From the NCBI GenBank assembly GCA_029256345.1, contig JAQSYC010000072.1, positions 1 through 7,587 on the forward strand: a DNA stretch of 7,587 nucleotides. Reading direction: 5' to 3'. The number at the start of each line of letters is the position of its first letter. The first letter of the stretch is position 1. The notes below the pieces were generated by a model. That model ran no database searches. It saw only the letters and a list, made by a program, of their open reading frames with translations, and was not told where the DNA came from. Positions 1-5,100 of this stretch are shown here, one piece after another. This stretch comes from Clostridia bacterium (GTDB taxonomy: Bacteria; Bacillota; Clostridia; Lachnospirales; Cellulosilyticaceae). The position numbers and the translations under genes were made by a program.

Positions 1-1071
1 CTTGTTTCACTTTTTAAAAATGCTTTTGCGGATGAGAAATTTGAAGGCAGAGATATTGTGGTGACCTTAGATGACAGATATCAAAAAGTTATTGCCAAAG
101 CCATGGAAGGCAGAAAAGGCGGGATAGTTGTTATGGAGTCCGCTACAGGCAAGATTAAGGCTATGTATGCAGTACCAGGGTTTGACCCTAATAATATCAT
201 CCAAGATTGGGAAACCTTAACTCAAGATACTGTAAATTCTCCGCTTGTTAATCGGACAACAAATGGTCTTTATCCACCCGGATCTACTTTTAAAATCATC
301 ACAGCCCTAGCGTATATCAATCAGACTAAAGATGATGCGTTGCAGTTCACCTATGACTGTACAGGCAAAATAACAGGTGATGAATACACCATTCAATGTT
401 ATAATAAAACTGCACACGGTAAAGTTGATCTGGAGAGCGCTTTTTATAAGTCTTGTAATGCATATTTTATAAAGCTGGGTGAAAGTCTCACTGTTAAAAG
501 TATGAAGGCTGCAGCTGAAAAACTAGGGTTTAATCATGCCATCCATTTTGATATGGATTATGCAAAAAGCAGGTTTCAGCTTCAAGAATCAGATTCAGCT
601 TTTGAAAAGGCAGCTACTTATATAGGACAAGGCAAAACGCTTACCACACCGCTTCATATGGCGATGCTTGCTTCGTGTATAGCAAATGATGGGGTGAGCA
701 TGAAACCTTATCTAATGGATTATTCCATGGATAAAAAGGGCAAATTAAAAGTTAAATATCTGCCTCAATATGAGGGGGTACTTATTGAAGAAAAAGCAGC
801 TCAGAAAATGCAGCAGTTAATGATACAAGTAGTGAATCAAGGAACTGCAATGGAGCTTAAGAGCAGCCATATGACAGTGGGCGGCAAGACGGGGACAGCA
901 CAAAACGAGACAGCGGAGGATCATTCGTGGTTTGTAGGATTTGTGAAAAGTAGTACGGAGGCTAAAGATGGTCTAGCTTTTGCGGTCATAGTAGAAAATG
1001 GGGGTAAAGGGTCAAAGGCACTAGAGGTTACCCAAAGTATACTCAATGTCTACAAGCAGATTAACCCATAA
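1..1071 (+). CDS. Penicillin-binding protein, transpeptidase domain (PbpA/FtsI-like), 5' end missing
   Basis: This is a class B-type penicillin-binding protein, a D,D-transpeptidase that cross-links peptidoglycan outside the membrane. The frame is open from base 1, so the GTG at 58 is not the start; residues before it (ending GRDIVVTLDD) already match the usual beginning of the transpeptidase domain. All three catalytic motifs are present, numbered within the 356 visible residues: STFK with nucleophile Ser95 and Lys98 (bases 283-294, in a PPGSTFK context), SCN at 151-153, and KTGT at 296-299 (bases 886-897). The N-terminal membrane anchor and any dimerisation region lie outside the window; about 100 or more residues are probably missing. 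The compact size after the KTG motif and the lack of a PASTA domain fit the PbpA-like group often found beside FtsW/RodA genes in Clostridia, but that neighbour is not visible. The family is certain; the exact cell-cycle role (division, elongation or sporulation) cannot be told. Confidence 0.93.
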   Translation, partial: LVSLFKNAFADEKFEGRDIVVTLDDRYQKVIAKAMEGRKGGIVVMESATGKIKAMYAVPGFDPNNIIQDWETLTQDTVNSPLVNRTTNGLYPPGSTFKIITALAYINQTKDDALQFTYDCTGKITGDEYTIQCYNKTAHGKVDLESAFYKSCNAYFIKLGESLTVKSMKAAAEKLGFNHAIHFDMDYAKSRFQLQESDSAFEKAATYIGQGKTLTTPLHMAMLASCIANDGVSMKPYLMDYSMDKKGKLKVKYLPQYEGVLIEEKAAQKMQQLMIQVVNQGTAMELKSSHMTVGGKTGTAQNETAEDHSWFVGFVKSSTEAKDGLAFAVIVENGGKGSKALEVTQSILNVYKQINP

Positions 1072-1085
1072 GAGAAAAGACGATT

Positions 1086-1091
1086 TATAAT
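1086..1091 (+). promoter_or_regulatory. Possible -10 box of a promoter for the NUDIX gene
   Basis: A perfect TATAAT lies in the 42-base gap between the PBP stop and the NUDIX start. The only -35-like sequence is TTAACC at 1061-1066, giving a 19-base spacer that is longer than ideal. Transcription would start about 15 bases before the NUDIX start codon. The NUDIX gene may simply be read through from the PBP gene, since no terminator separates them. Confidence 0.35.
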
Positions 1092-1113
1092 ATTTTAGAT
1101 AAAGAGGGAGCCT

Positions 1114-1581
1114 ATGATAAAAACTGTGAGTTGTGGAGGAGTAGTGATTCATAAGGGCAAAATGCTTTTATTATATAAAGATTATAAACAAAAATATGTT
1201 GGATGGGTCTTGCCAAAAGGAACAGTGGAGCTGGGAGAAAGTCATCAGATGACAGCTTTAAGAGAAGTGAAGGAAGAGGCTGGAATAGAGGCGCAAATTG
1301 TAAAATATATTGGTTCTAGTCAATATACCTTTCAAGGAAGAGAAGATATCATCAATAAGACTGTTCATTGGTACCTGATGGCCACAGAAAGTTTCTATTG
1401 TAAACCTCAAAGAGAAGAATACTTTATTGATGCCGGCTATTATAAATATTATGAGGCCTATCATCTGCTTAAATTTAGTGATGAAAGGCATATTTTAAAG
1501 AAGGCATATGAATTGTATAATGAACTGAGAGGCTCAAACAATCGTTTAGAGTATCCTTCAAAATCTACTAGGCATAAATAA
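1114..1581 (+). CDS. NUDIX hydrolase
   Basis: This is a 155-residue cytoplasmic NUDIX pyrophosphohydrolase, which would cleave a nucleoside diphosphate linked to another group in a Mg2+-dependent reaction. The full NUDIX box (G-x5-E-x7-R-E-x2-E-E-x-G-hydrophobic) runs from Gly36 to Ile58, with Glu42, Arg50, Glu51, Glu54 and Glu55 all present, so the enzyme should be active. The preceding W-V-L-P-K-G stretch (31-36) is common in Ap4A/MutT-like members, but the substrate cannot be read from sequence. The length is normal for a single-domain member. The start is supported by a GAGGGAG ribosome site at 1104-1110. It lies 42 bases after the PBP gene on the same strand and may be co-transcribed with it. 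Its stop codon is already inside the terminator stem that follows. The C-terminal 20 residues are basic and look disordered. Confidence 0.92.
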   Translation: MIKTVSCGGVVIHKGKMLLLYKDYKQKYVGWVLPKGTVELGESHQMTALREVKEEAGIEAQIVKYIGSSQYTFQGREDIINKTVHWYLMATESFYCKPQREEYFIDAGYYKYYEAYHLLKFSDERHILKKAYELYNELRGSNNRLEYPSKSTRHK

Positions 1582-1617
1582 AAACTTCCAGTCGATTTGA
1601 ACTGGAAGTTTTTATTT
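1576..1617. terminator. Bidirectional intrinsic terminator between NUDIX gene and tRNA-Leu
   Basis: This is a perfect 17-bp inverted repeat: left arm 1576-1592, loop CGATTTGA at 1593-1600, right arm 1601-1617. The core is ACTTCCAGT / ACTGGAAGT, flanked by A and T runs, so each strand shows a hairpin followed by a T-rich tract (TTTTTATTT). It sits at the meeting point of two converging genes. It overlaps the stop codon of the NUDIX gene and begins 2 bases beyond the 3' end of the tRNA, so it can end both transcripts. Confidence 0.9.
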
Positions 1618-1619
1618 GA

Positions 1620-1700
1620 TGCCGCTGGCCGGACTCGAACCGGCACGTATTGCTACGCCTGATTTTGAGTCAGGTGCGTCTGCCATTCCGCCACAGCGGC
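1620..1700 (-). tRNA. tRNA-Leu (anticodon CAA)
   Basis: The reverse complement folds as an 81-base class II tRNA. The acceptor stem is GCCGCTG/CAGCGGC with discriminator A; the D stem is GCG/CGC with a GG-containing loop. The anticodon stem is CCTGA/TCAGG with loop CTCAAAA. The long variable arm (13 bases with a GTA/TAC stem) and T arm GCCGG-TTCGAGT-CCGGC complete the fold. The anticodon CAA (complement of bases 1665-1667) reads the UUG codon. The long variable arm and A73 both fit leucine. No CCA end is encoded (the next bases on the minus strand are TCA), so CCA must be added by nucleotidyltransferase. It is a solitary tRNA gene pointing against both neighbours. Confidence 0.97.
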
Positions 1701-1752
1701 ATAGGGTTGTCTATTTGTCGAAATAAACGGTGTATCAGTCAGAACAAATAAT

Positions 1753-1781
1753 ATATTACCACACTATATATTAAATAGCAA
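1753..1781 (-). promoter_or_regulatory. Sigma-A promoter for tRNA-Leu
   Basis: On the minus strand there is TTGCTA (bases 1781-1776) as the -35 box, a 17-base spacer, and TAATAT (1758-1753) as the -10 box. The expected start is near 1746, leaving a 5' leader of about 45 bases to be removed by RNase P before the mature tRNA end at 1700. The position and orientation fit the tRNA gene, and no other minus-strand gene needs it. Confidence 0.65.
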
Positions 1782-1828
1782 TACATACTTTTATTTATCA
1801 TACTAATTAATTAAGAGGGAGATAAGAA

Positions 1829-2458
1829 ATGCATGAAGACACAGAACGACAATTAATCAATCAAGCTCAGGCGGGCGATACCAATGCATTTGAGACACTG
1901 ATAAGTTCGTATGAAAAACCTATCTATACCATATGTTTAAGGATGCTTCTCAGTGAGGAAGAGGCATATGATGCGACGCAGGAAGTTTGTATCAAAATCT
2001 GGAAGCAGCTGCATGTATTTAAGGGGGATTCTAAGCTCAGCACATGGATTTATAGGATTACAACGAATCAATGTTTGGATTTATTACGTAAAAATAAAAA
2101 CAAGAAACAAAAAGAAACCTCCTTGTTTCAAAAAAATGATGAGAGCGAAGAAGAGTGGATGCTAGATAAGGGCAGTGAAAAAGAGTGTGTGGAAAAAATA
2201 GTTGAAGATAAGGAGTTAAAGGAAATTCTTCAACAAGCTATATTTCAGTTAAAAGAAGATTATAAAACAGTCATTGTTTTGCGGGACATCAATCAATATT
2301 CTTATGATGAAATAGCTGAAATACTAAATATTTCCTTAGGTACTGTGAAGTCAAGATTATCTAGGGCTAGAGCGTCGTTGCGAATTTTTTTAGAGCAGAC
2401 CAAGGAACCTTACAAATCTTTTTTCGTCAAAATGAGTAACAAGGAGGGGACACAATGA
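1829..2458 (+). CDS. ECF-type RNA polymerase sigma factor (sigma-70 family)
   Basis: This 209-residue alternative sigma factor would direct RNA polymerase to a stress or envelope regulon. Region 2 covers about residues 24-90: DATQEV at 48-53, then F-K-G-D-S-K-L-S-T-W-I-Y-R and N-x-C-L-D-L-L-R. A charged, low-complexity linker (about 88-128, rich in Lys and Glu) follows. Region 4 covers about 131-188, with the helix-turn-helix in YDEIAEILNISLGTVKSRLSRAR (written here in parts: YDEIAEIL, then GTVKSRLSRAR). There is no region 1 or 3, which defines the ECF type. About 20 residues trail beyond region 4. The start is supported by GAGGGAG at 1815-1821, 7 bases upstream. Its last four bases (ATGA) overlap the start of the anti-sigma gene, so the two are translationally coupled. 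The target promoters are unknown, and I see no convincing ECF-style self-promoter upstream. Confidence 0.95.
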   Translation: MHEDTERQLINQAQAGDTNAFETLISSYEKPIYTICLRMLLSEEEAYDATQEVCIKIWKQLHVFKGDSKLSTWIYRITTNQCLDLLRKNKNKKQKETSLFQKNDESEEEWMLDKGSEKECVEKIVEDKELKEILQQAIFQLKEDYKTVIVLRDINQYSYDEIAEILNISLGTVKSRLSRARASLRIFLEQTKEPYKSFFVKMSNKEGTQ

Positions 2459-3231
2459 AATGTCATGAATGTATGGAACAACTATCAAGTTATATTGACA
2501 ATAGGTTAACACCAGAAGAAGAAAAAGAAGTTGGGATGCATTTAGAAACTTGTCCGTCTTGTACTGAAGAATTGGCGGTTTTAGAAACTGTTTTACAACA
2601 GCTCAATAAATTACAGGATGTAGAAGTTCCTCAGACCTTACACAAAGATATTATGGAACGTATTAAAATAGAGTCACAGGCTAAAAAGAATATCTTTTAT
2701 CTTAAGCCATGGATGAAATATGTGGTAAGCAGTGCAGCTGTACTTCTTATTGTAGTGATGGTTTTTCAAAATTCAAATCTTACTATGAAAACAGAAAAAT
2801 TAGACAGAGGAAGTGGTGACTATACGATGCAGTCCAAAATAGCGGATGAGGAGATGATCCTTGCTTCAGATGCAGGGATGGCAGACAACCAAAAAGCAGG
2901 AAAAGAAAGTGCATTGCCAACAGAAAACAGGACTTTTGCACTTGATAAAGTGGCTCTACAAGAAAGTGCAAGTACACTGAGTGCGGTTATGGAGGAATGG
3001 GAAATCACAAGTGGTCAGAAAGATGAGATTGCCGCCGTCATAAAAACCTATGCAGCAGAGCAAAATGTAGCAGCAGAGTATATGCCAGATGAAGAGCATG
3101 TAACCAGTATAGTTCTTTATCAAGTGACAGATAAAACAGCATTATCTAACCTTTTAGAGGAGCGCATAGAAGATTTATCTATTTATAAAAAAGAACAGAC
3201 AGGAGAAGATTTGAAAATTATTATTAAATAG
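2455..3231 (+). CDS. Membrane-anchored zinc-finger anti-sigma factor
   Basis: This 258-residue protein probably binds and holds the sigma factor encoded just upstream. Residues 1-45 match the zf-HC2 anti-sigma domain: Cys3 (with Cys6 nearby), a Y-I-D-N-R-L-T-P-E-E stretch, then His29-x3-Cys33-x2-Cys36. A cytoplasmic helical linker follows (about 40-85). A single membrane segment lies at about 89-104 (YVVSSAAVLLIVVMVF), preceded by basic residues, placing the N-terminus inside. Residues 105-258 would be extracytoplasmic: a Ser/Ala/Lys-rich stretch to about 160, then an apparently folded domain to the end that I do not recognise. That part presumably senses the signal. A GGAGGGG ribosome site precedes the ATG inside the sigma gene's end. 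The anti-sigma role rests on the domain and the 4-base overlap; the signal and release mechanism (for example regulated proteolysis) are inference. Confidence 0.9.
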   Translation: MKCHECMEQLSSYIDNRLTPEEEKEVGMHLETCPSCTEELAVLETVLQQLNKLQDVEVPQTLHKDIMERIKIESQAKKNIFYLKPWMKYVVSSAAVLLIVVMVFQNSNLTMKTEKLDRGSGDYTMQSKIADEEMILASDAGMADNQKAGKESALPTENRTFALDKVALQESASTLSAVMEEWEITSGQKDEIAAVIKTYAAEQNVAAEYMPDEEHVTSIVLYQVTDKTALSNLLEERIEDLSIYKKEQTGEDLKIIIK

Positions 3232-3253
3232 GGATTTATCATAGGCTGTATAC

Positions 3254-3282
3254 TTGACACTGACAGAGGTTTTTGTTAAATT
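3254..3282 (+). promoter_or_regulatory. Sigma-A promoter for the T-box/glyS transcript
   Basis: A perfect TTGACA -35 box (3254-3259) is followed by a 17-base spacer and TAAATT (3277-3282) as the -10 box. The predicted start is near 3289, just before the T-box leader. A second reading, TTGTTA (3273-3278) with TAATAT (3295-3300), would start about 18 bases later and cannot be excluded. Confidence 0.7.
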
Positions 3283-3288
3283 AGAGGC

Positions 3289-3499
3289 GTAGGATAATAT
3301 TACATTGCAATGAAAAAGAGGAGTAATAAAAATAAGCAGATTCAGCGAAATTGGGATAGTGAGAGCCAATGACTACTTTTTTATGAAGGGCGCTTTGGAG
3401 TGATGCTTTTGAAAGAGGAATGCATTTTTGCATTCAATAAGGGTGGAACCGCGGAAGATACCTTTCGTCCCTTGCTAGGGATGGAAGGTTTTTTATTTT
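3289..3499 (+). promoter_or_regulatory. Glycine-specific T-box riboswitch leader of glyS
   Basis: This leader binds tRNA-Gly and lets transcription continue when that tRNA is uncharged. The T-box core GGGTGGAACCGCGG is at 3441-3454. Stem I is recognisable: AGTA (3322-3325) faces GAAG (3385-3388) across the specifier loop, which is followed by GGC (3389-3391), a glycine codon; reading one base earlier gives GGG, also glycine. The upper stem pairs ATAAAAA with TTTTTTAT. The distal hairpin pairs ATTGG (3350-3354) with CCAAT (3366-3370) around a GATAGTGAGAG loop. A stem III hairpin pairs GAATGCA with TGCATTC (3418-3435). The antiterminator can pair AAGGG (3439-3443) with CCCTT (3469-3473). Its bulge UGGA (3444-3447) complements UCCA, the end of tRNA-Gly with its usual U73. 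The 5' boundary is estimated from the promoter. Confidence 0.93.
3461..3499 (+). terminator. T-box attenuator terminator
   Basis: The 12-bp stem CCTTTCGTCCCT (3461-3472) / AGGGATGGAAGG (3477-3488), including two G-T pairs, has a TGCT loop and is followed by TTTTTTATTTT. Its left arm contains CCCTT, which also pairs with AAGGG of the antiterminator. The two folds therefore exclude each other, as expected for T-box attenuation. Confidence 0.92.
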
Positions 3500-3526
3500 A
3501 CTCAAAAATAATAAGGAGGTAAAATC

Positions 3527-4912
3527 ATGAAGGAAAAGAATATGCAACAAATAGTAGCTGTGGCTAAATCAAGAGGGTTTGTCTATCCGGGTTCAGAAAT
3601 ATACGGAGGACTTGCAAATACTTGGGATTATGGTCCTTTAGGTGTAGAATTTAAAAATAATGTTAAAAAGGCTTGGTGGAAAAAATTCATACAAGAAAGC
3701 CCGTATAATGTAGGAGTAGACTGTGCCATCCTTATGAATCCACAAGCGTGGGTAGCATCAGGACATGTAGGGGGATTCAGTGACCCGCTTATGGACTGTA
3801 AAGAATGTAAAGAACGTTTTAGAGCAGATAAAATCATAGAAGACTTTTTTATAGAAAAAGGCGAGCCTCAAGTTGTAGATGGCTGGAGCAATGAAGAGAT
3901 GAAAAAGTTTATTGAAGAAAACCAAATAACCTGCCCGACTTGCGGAAAACATAACTTTACGGATATTCGTCAGTTCAATTTGATGTTTAAGACTTTCCAA
4001 GGGGTAACAGAAGATTCGAAAAATGTTGTTTACCTGCGGCCAGAAACGGCTCAAGGGATTTTTGTAAACTTTAAAAATGTTCAGCGTACAAGCCGTAAAA
4101 AAGTACCTTTTGGAATAGGTCAGATAGGTAAGTCCTTTAGAAATGAAATTACGCCAGGAAACTTTATTTTTAGAACAAGAGAGTTTGAACAAATGGAACT
4201 GGAATTTTTCTGTAAACCAGGAACAGATTTAGAGTGGTTTGCATACTGGAAGGATTATTGCAAAAATTGGCTTTTAAATCTTGGAGTACAGGAAGAAAAT
4301 ATGCGTATAAGGGATCATGCTGCAGAAGAACTTTCTCATTATAGCAATGCCACATCAGATATTGAATTTTTATTTCCGTTTGGGTGGGGAGAACTTTGGG
4401 GAATTGCAGACCGTACGGATTTCGATCTAAAGCAACATGAATCACATTCAGGTGTAGATATGAGTTATTTTGATCCTACAACGAATGAAAAATATGTACC
4501 TTATTGTATTGAACCTTCTTTAGGGGCAGATAGAGTAACCTTAGCCTTTTTGTGTGAGGCATATGATGAAGAAACGCTAGAAGATGGAGACATAAGAACA
4601 ATCTTTAAGTTCCACCCTGCATTAGCCCCTGTTAAAGCAGCTGTTTTTCCATTATCAAAAAAACTATCTGAAGAAGCCGTTAAAGTGTATCAAATGCTTT
4701 CAAAACATTTTAATGTAGAATATGATGAGAGCGGCTCTATAGGAAAACGCTACAGACGTCAGGATGAAATAGGGACACCTTTCTGTATTACGTTTGATTT
4801 TGACTCTCAAGAGGATAAAATGGTCACGGTTAGGGATAGAGATAATATGTCACAACAGCGCATCGCTATTGAGGATTTAGTTGCCTATATCCAAGGGAAA
4901 ATGGAATTTTAA
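3527..4912 (+). CDS. glyS: Glycyl-tRNA synthetase, dimeric (alpha2) type
   Basis: This 461-residue class II aminoacyl-tRNA synthetase charges tRNA-Gly with glycine using ATP, in the cytoplasm. It is the single-chain eukaryote/archaea-like type also found in many Gram-positives, not the alpha2beta2 GlyQ/GlyS pair; the length is normal. The N-terminus (GFVYPGSEIYGG and WDYGPLG, about 17-39) is typical. Two Cys pairs, C91-x2-C94 and C136-x2-C139, flank an insertion and may bind zinc. Catalytic signatures are RPETAQGIF (171-179), class II motif 2 starting at FRNEI (204-208) and running to the RTREFEQ stretch (216-222), and motif 3 with GADR (333-336). The anticodon-binding domain occupies about 365-461. 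The start has a perfect AAGGAGGT at 3513-3520, 6 bases upstream. The glycine T-box directly before it confirms the amino acid independently. The name glyS is used here for the one-subunit enzyme; some annotations call it glyQS. Confidence 0.97.
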   Translation: MKEKNMQQIVAVAKSRGFVYPGSEIYGGLANTWDYGPLGVEFKNNVKKAWWKKFIQESPYNVGVDCAILMNPQAWVASGHVGGFSDPLMDCKECKERFRADKIIEDFFIEKGEPQVVDGWSNEEMKKFIEENQITCPTCGKHNFTDIRQFNLMFKTFQGVTEDSKNVVYLRPETAQGIFVNFKNVQRTSRKKVPFGIGQIGKSFRNEITPGNFIFRTREFEQMELEFFCKPGTDLEWFAYWKDYCKNWLLNLGVQEENMRIRDHAAEELSHYSNATSDIEFLFPFGWGELWGIADRTDFDLKQHESHSGVDMSYFDPTTNEKYVPYCIEPSLGADRVTLAFLCEAYDEETLEDGDIRTIFKFHPALAPVKAAVFPLSKKLSEEAVKVYQMLSKHFNVEYDESGSIGKRYRRQDEIGTPFCITFDFDSQEDKMVTVRDRDNMSQQRIAIEDLVAYIQGKMEF

Positions 4913-4964
4913 TAGACAAATTTATCAAAAAATTATAACATAGATTAAAAATTTTAAAACAGTC

Positions 4965-4992
4965 TAGTCAATCGTTAATTTTATGGTATAAT
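4965..4992 (+). promoter_or_regulatory. Extended -10 sigma-A promoter for ppdK
   Basis: A perfect TATAAT (4987-4992) is preceded by TGG, forming an extended -10 element. TAGTCA (4965-4970) is a fair -35 box at a 16-base distance. The predicted start near 4999 leaves about 100 bases of leader before the ppdK start codon. I see no known riboswitch class, T-box or terminator hairpin in that leader. Confidence 0.72.
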
Positions 4993-5100
4993 GTATGAGA
5001 AATGCTGATAGTAGCTAGTCCATTTAGTATTCGTCGCCAACAAAAACTAAGGATTAAAAACACTATTTGATGCAATGAAGAAAAATTAGGAGGGAAAAAC

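Noticed and set aside
58..60. GTG as start of the penicillin-binding protein
   Set aside because: The same frame is open back to base 1, and the residues before it continue the conserved domain, so the gene begins outside the window.
1740..1804. Plus-strand sigma-A promoter for the sigma factor gene using TATATT or TATCAT as -10
   Set aside because: No acceptable -35 box lies at 16-18 bases from any of these; the AT-rich sequence offers many chance -10 matches.
3758..4192. Open frame of 144 codons on the minus strand inside glyS
   Set aside because: It is wholly antisense to a certain glyS coding region and its translation (rich in Phe, Lys, Asn, Ser) resembles no protein family. It is explained by the codon use of the opposite strand.
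4913..4960. Terminator after glyS in the A/T-rich stretch (AAAAATTTTAAAA)
   Set aside because: The possible pairing is all A-T, short and without a following T tract, so it would not be a stable intrinsic terminator.
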